Shown: piece by piece, positions 35,143 through 44,908 of the stretch
Layout of the letters: each line of letters begins with the position of its first letter
Numbering within the stretch: the first letter of the stretch is position 1
From: Flagellimonas amphidinii
Lineage (GTDB): Bacteria > Bacteroidota > Bacteroidia > Flavobacteriales > Flavobacteriaceae
Direction of reading: 5' to 3'
Length of the DNA: 64,000 nt
Assembly: GCF_013090115.1 (NCBI RefSeq)
Contig: NZ_JABFNN010000033.1
Span: forward strand, 1 to 64,000
Translations under genes and position numbers: made by a program
The notes under the pieces: generated by a model
Told to the model about the DNA's origin: nothing
Databases searched by the model: none
What the model saw: only the letters and a program-made list of their open reading frames with translations

Positions 35143-36912
35143 ATGCAAAAAGTTACTAGATTATTTGATTTCCCCTATTATCAATTGAATACCCTCCCCC
35201 TTGAAAAGGCATTGGTGACCAAACAGAACGGTAAATGGGTAGCTACTTCAACCCAAGAGTATATAGACAAGACCAATGCGGTGAGCAGGGCTCTTTTAAG
35301 ACTAGGCGTAAAACCCAATGATAAAATTGCCATTATTTCCATGACCAACAGAACAGAATGGAATATTATGGATATTGGGGTACTGCAGATTGGAGCGCAG
35401 ACCGTACCTATTTATCCTACGATTTCAGAAGAGGATTATGAATATGTACTGAACCATTCCGAAGCCAAATACTGTTTTGTTTCCTGTGGCGAGGTGTTGG
35501 AAAAAGTACTATCCATCAGTACCAAACTGAAAAAATTGAAGGATATTTATTCTTTTGATGAGCTAGGAAATTGCAAGAATTGGAAAGAAATTTTGGATTT
35601 GGGGGCCGACACATCCAACCAAAAAAATGTACAGGAATTAAAAGACCAAGTAAAACCAGAAGACTTGGCTACCTTAATATATACCTCTGGAACAACAGGA
35701 AGACCAAAAGGGGTGATGTTATCTCATGACAATATTGTTTCCAATGTGGTTTCCAGTGAAAAAAGAGTTCCTTTTGAATCCGGTGGAAGTGCTTTAAGTT
35801 TCCTTCCTGTTTGCCACATCTTTGAACGAATGATTTTATACCTATATCAGTATTGCGGTATTGAAATCTATTTTGCAGAAGGTTTGGATAAAATCAGTGA
35901 TAATGTAAAAGAGGTCAAACCTAATGTGATGACCGTAGTACCGCGACTTTTGGAAAAAGTATACGATGCCATCATTGCAAAGGGAGCTTTGTTGACGGGT
36001 GTTAAAAAGAAACTATTCTTCTGGGCGGTGGAGCTTGGGTTGAAATTCAAACCCTATGGCCAAAATGGATGGCTGTACAATCAAAAGTTGGCTTTGGCCA
36101 GAAAACTGATTTTCAGCAAATGGCAAGATGGTCTCGGTGGAAATCTGGAAATTATGGTTTCTGGAAGTGCCGCTCTGCAACCTCGTTTAGCAAGAGTTTT
36201 TGCAGCTGCTGGCATGCCCGTTATGGAAGGTTACGGCCTAACGGAAACTTCTCCTGTAATTGCTGTGAACGATGAACGTAACAAAGGATGGAAAATTGGC
36301 ACCGTAGGTCGTATTATTGATGGCGTAGAAGTGAAAATAGCCGATGATGGGGAAATTCTGTGCAAAGGCCCTAACGTGATGATGGGCTATTATAAAGATT
36401 CCGAAAAGACGGCCGAAGTGATGACGGATAATTATTTTCACACTGGCGACATTGGTGAGATTGATTCTGAAGGGTTCTTAAAAATCACGGATCGCAAAAA
36501 GGAAATGTTCAAAACCTCTGGCGGAAAGTATGTTGCACCACAACTGTTGGAAAACCGATTTAAACAATCCCGTTTTATTGAACAGATCATGGTCGTGGGT
36601 GAAGGCGAAAAAATGCCTGCTGCACTTATCCAGCCCAATTTTGAATTTTTACATGAATGGGCCAATAGACATGAGGTAACCATTGGAGAAAATTCAGATA
36701 TTATTTTAAATGATAAGGTAATTGCCCGCATCCAACAAGAAGTGGATTCAGCCAATGAGGAATTTGCCAAATGGGAAAAAGTAAAACAATTCAGGTTGAC
36801 TCCGGATGTGTGGAGCGTGGATGATGGACATTTGACTCCAACCATGAAACTGCGCAGAAAAATTATACGGGAGAAATATCAAAGCCTCTATAATGATATC
36901 TATGGGCATTAA
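35143..36912 (+). CDS. fadD: Long-chain acyl-CoA synthetase (AMP-binding)
   Basis: 589 residues. Activates fatty acids to acyl-CoA via acyl-AMP. The P-loop-like motif L-I-Y-T-S-G-T-T-G-R-P-K-G lies at ~180, E-G-Y-G-L-T-E-T-S-P at ~363 and the hinge/ligation region F-H-T-G-D-I-G-E-I-D-S-E-G-F-L-K-I-T-D-R-K-K (key residues) at ~433. The FadD/FACL branch in Bacteroidota matches this length. It ends at a terminator and lies next to the beta-oxidation operon. Confidence 0.9.
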   Translation: MQKVTRLFDFPYYQLNTLPLEKALVTKQNGKWVATSTQEYIDKTNAVSRALLRLGVKPNDKIAIISMTNRTEWNIMDIGVLQIGAQTVPIYPTISEEDYEYVLNHSEAKYCFVSCGEVLEKVLSISTKLKKLKDIYSFDELGNCKNWKEILDLGADTSNQKNVQELKDQVKPEDLATLIYTSGTTGRPKGVMLSHDNIVSNVVSSEKRVPFESGGSALSFLPVCHIFERMILYLYQYCGIEIYFAEGLDKISDNVKEVKPNVMTVVPRLLEKVYDAIIAKGALLTGVKKKLFFWAVELGLKFKPYGQNGWLYNQKLALARKLIFSKWQDGLGGNLEIMVSGSAALQPRLARVFAAAGMPVMEGYGLTETSPVIAVNDERNKGWKIGTVGRIIDGVEVKIADDGEILCKGPNVMMGYYKDSEKTAEVMTDNYFHTGDIGEIDSEGFLKITDRKKEMFKTSGGKYVAPQLLENRFKQSRFIEQIMVVGEGEKMPAALIQPNFEFLHEWANRHEVTIGENSDIILNDKVIARIQQEVDSANEEFAKWEKVKQFRLTPDVWSVDDGHLTPTMKLRRKIIREKYQSLYNDIYGH

Positions 36913-36942
36913 GAAAAATGACCTTCTTCTATAGAAACTTTT

Positions 36943-36968
36943 AAGTCCTCTTGTTTTGAGGACTTTTT
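36943..36968 (+). terminator. Terminator of the acyl-CoA synthetase gene
   Basis: AAGTCCTC (36943-36950) and GAGGACTT (36958-36965) form a perfect 8-bp stem around TTGTTTT, followed by T residues. Confidence 0.88.
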
Positions 36969-36994
36969 CTATTCAAAGGTTGAATCATTTATCG

Positions 36995-37032
36995 AATTTA
37001 TTATGCATGCATAATAAATTTTGTTATATTTG
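36995..37032 (+). promoter_or_regulatory. marR promoter with a perfect 26-bp palindromic operator
   Basis: The half-site AATTTATTATGCA (36995-37007) is followed immediately by its exact reverse complement (37008-37020). A perfect -7 element TATATTTG lies at 37025-37032; the palindrome fills the region between it and the -33 position. Binding of the MarR product here would block the promoter, so this is a good candidate autoregulatory and operon operator. Confidence 0.75.
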
Positions 37033-37052
37033 AGCACATTCAACCAACGTTC

Positions 37053-37499
37053 ATGAAAGATTTGACGATAGATTATGCCCTAAGGGCCACTTGGCAAGCG
37101 GTGAGTAAAATGTACAATGAAGAAGCTAAGAACTATGGGCTTACCATGGCCATTGGTTTTACGTTGTTGAGTATTGATCCAAAAAAAGGCACTCCAAGTA
37201 CCGCACTTGGGCCAAAAATGGGGATGGAGGCCACAAGTCTCTCCAGAATTTTAAAGAACATCGAAGAACGAGGATACATTCAACGCAAACCAAACCCAAA
37301 AGATGGAAGAGGTGTATTGATTCACCTAACGGCATTGGGATTGGAAAAACGTAAAGACTCCAAAGATGTGGTACTGAGATTCAATGACGTGGTTCGGGAA
37401 CATGTTTCGGAAGAAGATTTAATCAGTTTTTTTAGAACCGCTGAAGTCATCAACAAGCTTATCTCTGATAAGAAAATATACATCAAAACAACTAATTAA
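37053..37499 (+). CDS. MarR-family regulator of the beta-oxidation operon
   Basis: 148 residues with the MarR winged-helix layout: a helical dimer end (~1-45), recognition region T-A-L-G-P-K-M-G-M-E-A-T-S-L-S-R-I-L-K-N (~52) and wing P-N-P-K-D-G-R-G-V-L-I-H-L-T (~88). It is the first gene before the beta-oxidation enzymes, 13 bases upstream of the hydroxyacyl-CoA dehydrogenase, so fatty acids or acyl-CoA are the likely ligand. The perfect palindrome over its promoter supports autorepression. Confidence 0.9.
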   Translation: MKDLTIDYALRATWQAVSKMYNEEAKNYGLTMAIGFTLLSIDPKKGTPSTALGPKMGMEATSLSRILKNIEERGYIQRKPNPKDGRGVLIHLTALGLEKRKDSKDVVLRFNDVVREHVSEEDLISFFRTAEVINKLISDKKIYIKTTN

Positions 37500-37512
37500 T
37501 AGAATTTCATAA

Positions 37513-39918
37513 ATGAAAAGGCATATCAACAAAGTTGCCGTAATCGGTTCCGGTATCATGGGAAGTGGCATAGCCTGTCACTTTGCCAATATTGGTGTCG
37601 AGGTTTTATTATTGGACATCGTTCCAAGAGAACTTACTGAAAAAGAAAAGGCTAAAGGCCTTACCCTTGAAGAGAAGGTGGTCAGAAATCGTTTAGTGAA
37701 CGATTCCCTAACCGCTGCTTTAAAATCCAAACCCTCCCCTATTTACCATAAAAAGTTTGCAGACCGTATCACTACTGGAAACTTGGAAGATGATATTTCC
37801 AAAGTAAGCGAAGTAGATTGGATTATTGAGGTTGTGGTTGAGCGTTTGGATATCAAAAAACAAGTGTTTGAAAATCTGGATAAACACCGAACTCCCGGAA
37901 CACTGATCACTTCCAACACTTCGGGGATTCCTATTAAATTTATGAATGAAGGAAGAAGTGAGGATTTCCAAAAACATTTCTGTGGCACCCACTTTTTCAA
38001 CCCTGCTAGATATTTAAAACTTTTTGAAATCATTCCCGGTCCAAATACATCTAAAGATGTATTGGACTTTTTAAACGGATATGGAGAGCAATTTTTGGGC
38101 AAGACTTCGGTAGTGGCCAAAGATACTCCGGCATTTATTGGAAACCGAATAGGAATCTTCAGTATTCAGAGTTTATTCCATGCCGTGAAGGATTTAGGCA
38201 TGACGGTGGAGGAAGTTGATAAACTTACAGGTCCTGTTATCGGCAGACCAAAGTCAGCTACTTTCCGTACCGTGGATGTTGTTGGTTTGGACACTTTGGT
38301 GCATGTAGCCAATGGAATCAGTGAAAACTGTAAGGACGATGAACGCCACGAGTTATTCCAACTCCCCGACTTCATTAATACCATGATGGAAAACAAATGG
38401 TTGGGAAGTAAATCTGGCCAAGGTTTCTATAAAAAAGTCAAAGGAGATGATGGGAAAAGTGAAATCCTGACGTTGGATTTGGATTCGATGGACTATCGCT
38501 CCAAAAAAAGCGCCAAATTCGCCACGTTGGAGTTGACAAAAACCATAGACAAGGTCATTGACCGGTTTGCTGTGTTGACTGCTGGAAAAGATAAGGCTGG
38601 AGAATTTTACAGAAAAAGTTTTGGAGCCCTCTTTGCTTACGTCACCCATCGCATTCCAGAAATCACAGATGAGCTTTATAAGATAGACGATGCCATGAAG
38701 GCCGGTTTCGGCTGGGAACACGGTCCGTTCCAAATTTGGGATGCTGTAGGATTGGAAAAAGGATTGGAATTCATCAAAGCCGAAGGATTGGAAGCTGCTT
38801 CTTGGGTTTCAGAAATGAAAGCTGCTGGAATCGAAACCTTCTATTCCGTAAAAGATGGGGCGACCTATTTTTATGACATCCCCAAAAAGGCCATGGAAAA
38901 AGTGCCTGGACAGGATGCCTTTATCATCTTGGACAACATCAGAAAATCCAATGAGGTTTTCAAAAATAGTGGCGTTGTCATTGAAGATTTGGGCGATGGA
39001 ATCCTTAATGTGGAATTTCAATCCAAAATGAACACCATTGGTGGAGATGTTTTGGCCGGACTCAACAAAGGAATCGATTTGGCTGAAAAAGATTTTCAAG
39101 GATTGGTTGTTGGTAACCAAGCTGCCAATTTCTCCGTCGGTGCCAATATCGGAATGATTTTTATGATGGCCGTCGAACAGGAATATGACGAACTCAACAT
39201 GGCCATCAAATATTTTCAGGACACCATGATGCGTATGCGTTATTCGTCCATTCCCACTATTTCGGCACCCCACGGTATGTGCTTGGGTGGCGGATGTGAA
39301 CTTTCCATGCATGCAGACAAAGTTGTGGCTGCCGCAGAAACCTACATAGGTTTAGTAGAGTTCGGAGTTGGTGTGATTCCCGGTGGTGGAGGCTCCAAGG
39401 AAATGGCACTACGTGCTTCCGACACCTTTAGAAAAAATGATGTGGAACTTAACGTACTACAAGAATATTTCTTGACCATAGGAATGGCAAAAGTATCCAC
39501 TTCGGCCTATGAAGCCTTTGATTTGGGCATTCTTCAAAAAGGAAAAGATGTAGTGGTTGTGAACAAAGACCGACAAATAGCTACAGCAAAGGCACATGCC
39601 AAATTGATGGCAGAAGCTGGCTATACTCAACCTCCAAAAAGAAAGGATGTCAAAGTATTGGGCAAACAAGCCTTGGGAATGTTCTTGGTGGGCACGGATT
39701 CCATGGAAGCGGGACAGTATATTTCTGAACATGACAAGAAAATGGCCAATAAATTGGCTTATGTCATGGCAGGTGGTGACCTCTCCGAAGCCAGTTATGT
39801 GACCGAACAATACCTCTTGGATATAGAACGCGAAGCCTTCCTTTCACTTTGTACAGAACGAAAGACTTTGGAACGCATCCAACATATGTTGAAAACAGGT
39901 AAACCTTTAAGAAACTAG
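37513..39918 (+). CDS. fadB: 3-hydroxyacyl-CoA dehydrogenase/enoyl-CoA hydratase
   Basis: 801 residues. Catalyses hydration and NAD-dependent oxidation of acyl-CoA in beta-oxidation. The dehydrogenase half comes first: G-S-G-I-M-G-S-G-I-A (~11), C-G-T-H-F-F-N-P-A-R (~156) and A-F-I-G-N-R-I (~206). The crotonase-like half is C-terminal (~490-700: A-A-N-F-S-V-G-A-N-I, H-G-M-C-L-G-G-G-C-E-L). This is the reverse of E. coli FadB. The thiolase gene starts 1 base after its stop. Confidence 0.92.
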   Translation: MKRHINKVAVIGSGIMGSGIACHFANIGVEVLLLDIVPRELTEKEKAKGLTLEEKVVRNRLVNDSLTAALKSKPSPIYHKKFADRITTGNLEDDISKVSEVDWIIEVVVERLDIKKQVFENLDKHRTPGTLITSNTSGIPIKFMNEGRSEDFQKHFCGTHFFNPARYLKLFEIIPGPNTSKDVLDFLNGYGEQFLGKTSVVAKDTPAFIGNRIGIFSIQSLFHAVKDLGMTVEEVDKLTGPVIGRPKSATFRTVDVVGLDTLVHVANGISENCKDDERHELFQLPDFINTMMENKWLGSKSGQGFYKKVKGDDGKSEILTLDLDSMDYRSKKSAKFATLELTKTIDKVIDRFAVLTAGKDKAGEFYRKSFGALFAYVTHRIPEITDELYKIDDAMKAGFGWEHGPFQIWDAVGLEKGLEFIKAEGLEAASWVSEMKAAGIETFYSVKDGATYFYDIPKKAMEKVPGQDAFIILDNIRKSNEVFKNSGVVIEDLGDGILNVEFQSKMNTIGGDVLAGLNKGIDLAEKDFQGLVVGNQAANFSVGANIGMIFMMAVEQEYDELNMAIKYFQDTMMRMRYSSIPTISAPHGMCLGGGCELSMHADKVVAAAETYIGLVEFGVGVIPGGGGSKEMALRASDTFRKNDVELNVLQEYFLTIGMAKVSTSAYEAFDLGILQKGKDVVVVNKDRQIATAKAHAKLMAEAGYTQPPKRKDVKVLGKQALGMFLVGTDSMEAGQYISEHDKKMANKLAYVMAGGDLSEASYVTEQYLLDIEREAFLSLCTERKTLERIQHMLKTGKPLRN

Positions 39919-39919
39919 A

Positions 39920-41110
39920 ATGAAAACAGCATATATCGTAAAAGCATACAGAACGGCAGTAGGAAAAGCTCCCCGTGGTCTGTTCAGATTCAAAAGACCC
40001 GATGAACTGGCAGCAGAAACCATTGAGCATATGATGAAAGAACTGCCTCAATTGGACAAAAAACGTATTGATGACGTTATTGTGGGCAATGCCATGCCAG
40101 AGGCAGAGCAAGGATTGAACATGGCCCGCCTTATTTCTTTGATGGGATTGAATATTGAAGATGTCCCCGGGGTCACCGTCAACCGTTATTGCGCATCCGG
40201 ATTGGAAACCATAGGGATTGCAACAGCAAAAATCCAATCGGGAATGGCGGAGTGTATCATTGCCGGCGGTTCAGAAAGTATGAGCTTTATCCCCATGGGA
40301 GGCTATAAGCCCACCCCAGATTATGCCACGGCCAAAGAAGGCCACGAAGATTATTATTGGGGCATGGGTTTGACGGCAGAAGCTGTCGCAAAACAATTCA
40401 AAGTTTCTAGGGAAGACCAAGATGTTTTTGCATACAACTCCCATATGAAGGCATTGAAAGCCTTGGAAGAAGACAGATTCCAAGACCAGATTGTTCCCAT
40501 AGAAGTAGAACACACTTTCGTTAATTCAGCCGGAAAAAAAGAAACCAAAAACTACACGGTAAACAAGGATGAGGGGCCAAGGAAAGGAACCAATATTCCC
40601 ACCTTGAACAAATTACGCCCCGTTTTTGCTGCAGATGGTAGCGTGACTGCTGGTAACTCGTCCCAAATGAGTGATGGTGCTGCTTTCGTTATGGTGATGA
40701 GCGAAGAAATGGTAAAAGAGTTGAAGCTTGAACCTATTGCTCGCTTGGTAAACTATGCCGCAGCTGGTGTAGAACCCAGGATTATGGGTATAGGTCCAGT
40801 AAAAGCCATTCCAAAAGCGCTGAAACAAGCTGGAATGCAACAAAAGGACATTGAACTTATTGAATTGAACGAAGCCTTTGCTTCCCAATCCTTGGCAGTA
40901 ATCCGTGAATTGGACCTGAACCAAGAGCTGGTCAATGTCAATGGCGGCGCCATTGCGTTGGGCCACCCTTTAGGGTGCACCGGAGCAAAGCTATCCGTAC
41001 AGCTCTTTGATGAAATGCGCAAACGCGACATGAAAGGCAAATACGGAATGGTGACCATGTGCGTCGGAACAGGACAGGGCGCAGCTGGTATTTACGAATT
41101 TTTAAACTGA
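39920..41110 (+). CDS. fadA: Acetyl-CoA acyltransferase (thiolase)
   Basis: 396 residues. Cleaves 3-ketoacyl-CoA to acetyl-CoA and a shortened acyl-CoA. Thiolase residues: nucleophile cysteine in V-N-R-Y-C-A-S-G (~90), histidine in G-G-A-I-A-L-G-H-P-L-G-C-T-G (~347) and second cysteine in M-V-T-M-C-V-G-T-G-Q-G (~379). The intact set supports an active degradative thiolase. It follows the dehydrogenase by 1 base and precedes the acyl-CoA dehydrogenase by 19 bases. Confidence 0.94.
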   Translation: MKTAYIVKAYRTAVGKAPRGLFRFKRPDELAAETIEHMMKELPQLDKKRIDDVIVGNAMPEAEQGLNMARLISLMGLNIEDVPGVTVNRYCASGLETIGIATAKIQSGMAECIIAGGSESMSFIPMGGYKPTPDYATAKEGHEDYYWGMGLTAEAVAKQFKVSREDQDVFAYNSHMKALKALEEDRFQDQIVPIEVEHTFVNSAGKKETKNYTVNKDEGPRKGTNIPTLNKLRPVFAADGSVTAGNSSQMSDGAAFVMVMSEEMVKELKLEPIARLVNYAAAGVEPRIMGIGPVKAIPKALKQAGMQQKDIELIELNEAFASQSLAVIRELDLNQELVNVNGGAIALGHPLGCTGAKLSVQLFDEMRKRDMKGKYGMVTMCVGTGQGAAGIYEFLN

Positions 41111-41129
41111 AAAATTAAACACAATAGCT

Positions 41130-42941
41130 ATGAGTGCTGAAACCCTAAATAAAGATCTACTTCGAGGTGGTCAGTTTTTGGTAAAGGAGACCAACTGCGA
41201 AGACATATTTACCTTGGAAGACCTCAGCGAGGAACAAAAGATGATGCGTGAAAGTACCAAAGAATATGTAGACCGCGAGCTTTGGGCGCATTGGGAGCGT
41301 TTTGAGAAAAAAGATTATGGTTTTACAGAAGAATGTATGCGCAAAGCCGGTGAACTTGGGTTGCTCAGTATAGCGGTACCTGAAGCCTACGGTGGAATGG
41401 GAATGGGTTTTGTATCCACCATGTTGGTCTGCGATTATATTTCTGGAGCCACAGGTTCTTTTAGTACTGCATTTGGCGCACATACAGGAATCGGGACAAT
41501 GCCCATTACACTGTATGGAACTGAAGAACAAAAACAAAAGTACGTCCCCAAATTAGCTTCAGGTGAATGGTTTGGCGCCTATTGCTTAACGGAGCCTGGA
41601 GCTGGTTCTGATGCCAATTCTGGTAAAACCAAAGCTGTTTTGTCCGAAGATGGAAAACACTATAGCATTACTGGACAAAAAATGTGGATTTCCAATGCAG
41701 GATTTTGTAACCTATTCATTGTTTTTGCCCGTATTGAAGATGATAAGAACATTACTGGTTTTATTGTAGAAAATGACCCAGAAAACGGCATCACCTTAGG
41801 TGATGAGGAAAAGAAACTGGGAATTCACTCCTCCTCTACCCGACAAGTATTTTTCAACGAGACCAAAGTTCCTGTAGAAAACATGCTTTCTGAAAGAGGC
41901 AATGGATTCAAGATTGCCATGAATGCTCTAAATGTTGGTAGAATTAAACTGGCCGCAGCCTGTTTGGAAGCTCAACGAAGAATCATTACCGAAGCTACCA
42001 AATATGCCAATGAGCGCATTCAGTTCAAGACACCAATCATGAACTTTGGTGCCATTAAGGCTAAAATTGCCGATATGACAACCAATGCTTATGTAGATGA
42101 ATCGGCTTGCTATCGTGCAGCTAAAAATATTGAGGATAGAATTGCTATTCGCCAATCTGAAGGCAACTCCCATCAAGAAGCAGAGCTTAAAGGTGTGGAA
42201 GAATATGCCATTGAGTGCTCTATACTAAAAGTGGCGGTCTCAGAACATGTTCAACATACTACAGATGAAGGAATCCAGATTTTTGGTGGAATGGGCTTTA
42301 GTGCCGACACCCCTATGGAATCTGCTTGGAGAGATGCCCGTATCTCTAGAATCTATGAAGGAACCAACGAAATCAATAGAATGTTGGCCGTGGGCATGTT
42401 GGTGAAAAAAGCAATGCGTGGCCATGTAGACCTTTTAGGTCCGGCTACGGCAGTTGGTGAAGAATTAATGGGAATCCCTTCTTTTGACACGCCTGATTTT
42501 TCCGAGCTTTTTGCAGAGGAAAAAGATTTGGTAGCTCGTTTGAAAAAAGTATTCCTTATGGTTGCTGGTAGTGCAGTTCAAAAATTTGGACCAGACTTGG
42601 AACAACACCAGATGCTGTTAATGTCAGCCTCTGATATTTTGATTCAAATTTATTTAGCTGAATCTACCATTCTTCGTACAGAGAAAAATGCCAAACGTTT
42701 TGGTGAGGAGGCACAAGCTACTCAAATTGCAATGTCTAAATTATACCTCTACAGAGCTGTGGATATCATCAATCAAAAAGGAAAAGAAGCCATTGTTTCT
42801 TTTGCCGAAGGAGATGAACAACGCATGATGCTCATGGGCCTTAAACGTTTTACGAAATATACAAATCAACCCAATGTCGTAGCACTACGCACCCAAATTG
42901 CGGATAAAGTAGCTGCGGATAACGGGTATACCTTTGACTAA
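41130..42941 (+). CDS. Acyl-CoA dehydrogenase
   Basis: 603 residues, FAD-dependent first step of beta-oxidation. Landmarks: N-terminal helical domain with E-E-Q-K-M-M-R-E-S, the F-G-A-Y-C-L-T-E-P-G-A-G-S-D flavin loop (~150), and the catalytic-region motif R-I-Y-E-G-T-N-E-I-N-R (~410). The C-terminal ~190 residues form an extra helical domain, as in VLCAD/ACAD9-type enzymes, so long-chain substrates are likely. Last gene of the operon. Confidence 0.92.
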   Translation: MSAETLNKDLLRGGQFLVKETNCEDIFTLEDLSEEQKMMRESTKEYVDRELWAHWERFEKKDYGFTEECMRKAGELGLLSIAVPEAYGGMGMGFVSTMLVCDYISGATGSFSTAFGAHTGIGTMPITLYGTEEQKQKYVPKLASGEWFGAYCLTEPGAGSDANSGKTKAVLSEDGKHYSITGQKMWISNAGFCNLFIVFARIEDDKNITGFIVENDPENGITLGDEEKKLGIHSSSTRQVFFNETKVPVENMLSERGNGFKIAMNALNVGRIKLAAACLEAQRRIITEATKYANERIQFKTPIMNFGAIKAKIADMTTNAYVDESACYRAAKNIEDRIAIRQSEGNSHQEAELKGVEEYAIECSILKVAVSEHVQHTTDEGIQIFGGMGFSADTPMESAWRDARISRIYEGTNEINRMLAVGMLVKKAMRGHVDLLGPATAVGEELMGIPSFDTPDFSELFAEEKDLVARLKKVFLMVAGSAVQKFGPDLEQHQMLLMSASDILIQIYLAESTILRTEKNAKRFGEEAQATQIAMSKLYLYRAVDIINQKGKEAIVSFAEGDEQRMMLMGLKRFTKYTNQPNVVALRTQIADKVAADNGYTFD

Positions 42942-42978
42942 TTCAAATAATGCTGAGACAAAGCTGAAATTTGTGAAG

Positions 42979-43008
42979 ACCGCTCTTAAAGGAGCGGTTT
43001 TTGTTTTT
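42979..43008 (+). terminator. Terminator of the beta-oxidation operon
   Basis: ACCGCTC (42979-42985) pairs with GAGCGGT (42992-42998) around TTAAAG, followed by a T-rich run. It runs into the 3' end of the convergent GH15 gene. Confidence 0.88.
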
Positions 43009-44806
43009 ATCGTATCGATTCCAAAATCTTTTCCTCACTCTTCTTGCGGGAGAAATTAATGGCACATTCAATCAATGCCAAATGTGAGTACGCCTGCGGG
43101 AAGTTCCCCAACAACCTTTTGGTCTTAAAATCAATATCCTCACTAAAGAGTCCTAAATGGTTGCTGTAGCTCAACAAGCGTTCAAAATGCTCCAACGCTT
43201 TTTCTTCCTCTCCAATTTTAAAGAGACTGTTGATGAACCAAAACGTACAAATGGTAAAAGATGAAGAAGGCAGCCCAAAGTCATCCTCGTTCTTATATCT
43301 GTACAACAATCCATCATTGCTCAAATTTTCCTCAATCGCTTGAACTGTGCTTACATATTTAGGGTCTTTAGCATGAATAAAACCATAAGGTTCCATCAGC
43401 AGTACTGAAGCATCTAAATGTTTAGAACCATATGATTGTACAAATGCATTGACTTCACCGTTCCATGCATTTGCGTGGATGTCCTTTTTGATCTCCTGCT
43501 CCAAAGCAGTCCATTTTTCAATCTTTCGGTTTTTTCCAAATATTTTGGCAACTTTAATCGCTCTATCCAGTGCCACCCAACACAAAACCTTGGAAAAAGT
43601 GAAGTGTCTATCTTCACCTCTAAACTCCCAGATTCCCTTATCAGGTTCCATCCAGTGTTTGCTCACAATCCATACAATGCCTTTGGTGATACTCCAAAGT
43701 TCCTCACCATTTTCAATATCATTACTGAATTTGACCAACTGCTCATAAATCACATCCATCAAAATACCATAGATATCATTCTGTCTTTGCTTATAAGCAG
43801 CGTTACCTATGCGCACAGGCTTGGAACCTTTATACCCATCTAAGTGTTTTAAGGTTTTCTCGGTAAGGGTCTTCTCCTTATTGATACCATACATGATTTG
43901 GAGTTTTTCATCCTTATCTGGCATCAAGTCGATGATGAACTGCAGATAACGCTTGGCTGAATTCTTATGCCCCAATTCTGATACCACCTTAATGACCATA
44001 GAGGCATCCCGTATCCAACAGAAACGATAATCCCAATTCCTTACCTCGCCAATGGTCTCTGGTAAAGAAGTGGTTGCGGCTGCCAATACGGCACCGGTTT
44101 TATCGTATGTCAACATCTTTAAGGTAATCCCACTTCGGATGATTTCATCATTGAACTGCTTGTACGTTGGGGTCCTGTCCACCCAGTCCAACCAATAGAC
44201 TTTTGTTCTTTCAAGTTCCAAAGCTACTTTGGGAGTGGTGGGTTTTAATATTTTTTCGTTGTAACAGATGGAAAAAAATCCGTCTTCCTTCAGTATGATT
44301 TCACCGCTATCCATAACGGTGTTCTTATTAAAAGAAGTATAGAGAAACAATGTGTCATATTGTACTTTATGGGTTAAGCTAACCACAAAACTAGGTTTAA
44401 CGTGGTGATCTGTCTGCCCCAGTGCATATTCTAGTTTTGGGTCGTACAACACCTTAAATCTAGGAGTGCCAGAAACATATTTAATATACCTTACAATCTC
44501 TGGAGGAGCGTTATACTTTCCGTTCTTTTTAAGATACCTTGGCATAAAATCATGTACCTCAAATACATCTTCCTCACGGGAATATCTAGTAACCAATATG
44601 GCGGTGTGCTTATAATATTCTTGATGAATGGTATATTCTTCATCAGTTAAGATTTGAAAGCTTCCTCCTTTTTTTTCATCCAAAAGTTTTGCAAAGACCG
44701 AGGTAGAATCAAACTCAGGCAAACAACACCAGTCCAATGAGCCTATTTTTGAAATCAAAGCAGCACTTCTGCAATTACCAATAATTCCGTAATCTAAGTT
44801 ATCCAT
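43007..44806 (-). CDS. Glycoside hydrolase family 15 protein (glucoamylase/trehalase-like)
   Basis: 599 residues without a signal peptide. It starts M-D-N-L-D-Y-G-I-I-G-N-C, then S-L-D-W-C-C-L-P-E-F-D-S (~24), with the (alpha/alpha)6 catalytic features N-W-D-Y-R-F-C-W-I-R-D-A-S (~258) and G-I-W-E-F-R-G-E-D-R-H-F-T-F-S-K (~390). Such cytosolic GH15 enzymes hydrolyse alpha-linked glucose, and some are trehalases. Divergence from a fused trehalose synthase gene makes trehalose or a glucan a likely substrate; this is inferred. Confidence 0.9.
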   Translation of the reverse strand: MDNLDYGIIGNCRSAALISKIGSLDWCCLPEFDSTSVFAKLLDEKKGGSFQILTDEEYTIHQEYYKHTAILVTRYSREEDVFEVHDFMPRYLKKNGKYNAPPEIVRYIKYVSGTPRFKVLYDPKLEYALGQTDHHVKPSFVVSLTHKVQYDTLFLYTSFNKNTVMDSGEIILKEDGFFSICYNEKILKPTTPKVALELERTKVYWLDWVDRTPTYKQFNDEIIRSGITLKMLTYDKTGAVLAAATTSLPETIGEVRNWDYRFCWIRDASMVIKVVSELGHKNSAKRYLQFIIDLMPDKDEKLQIMYGINKEKTLTEKTLKHLDGYKGSKPVRIGNAAYKQRQNDIYGILMDVIYEQLVKFSNDIENGEELWSITKGIVWIVSKHWMEPDKGIWEFRGEDRHFTFSKVLCWVALDRAIKVAKIFGKNRKIEKWTALEQEIKKDIHANAWNGEVNAFVQSYGSKHLDASVLLMEPYGFIHAKDPKYVSTVQAIEENLSNDGLLYRYKNEDDFGLPSSSFTICTFWFINSLFKIGEEEKALEHFERLLSYSNHLGLFSEDIDFKTKRLLGNFPQAYSHLALIECAINFSRKKSEEKILESIR

Positions 44807-44908
44807 AAATCAAATTTCGGCAAAAGGTTTCCAATCAATTGCTTTTGCGCCCGAATTTCACGAATTTTAAAAAAACTTAAAAGTAAAACCCGCCAAAAGC
44901 TATCTTTT

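Noticed and set aside
39764-40237. 157-codon antisense frame across the fadB-fadA junction
   Set aside because: It opposes two well-conserved genes and has no recognisable domain.
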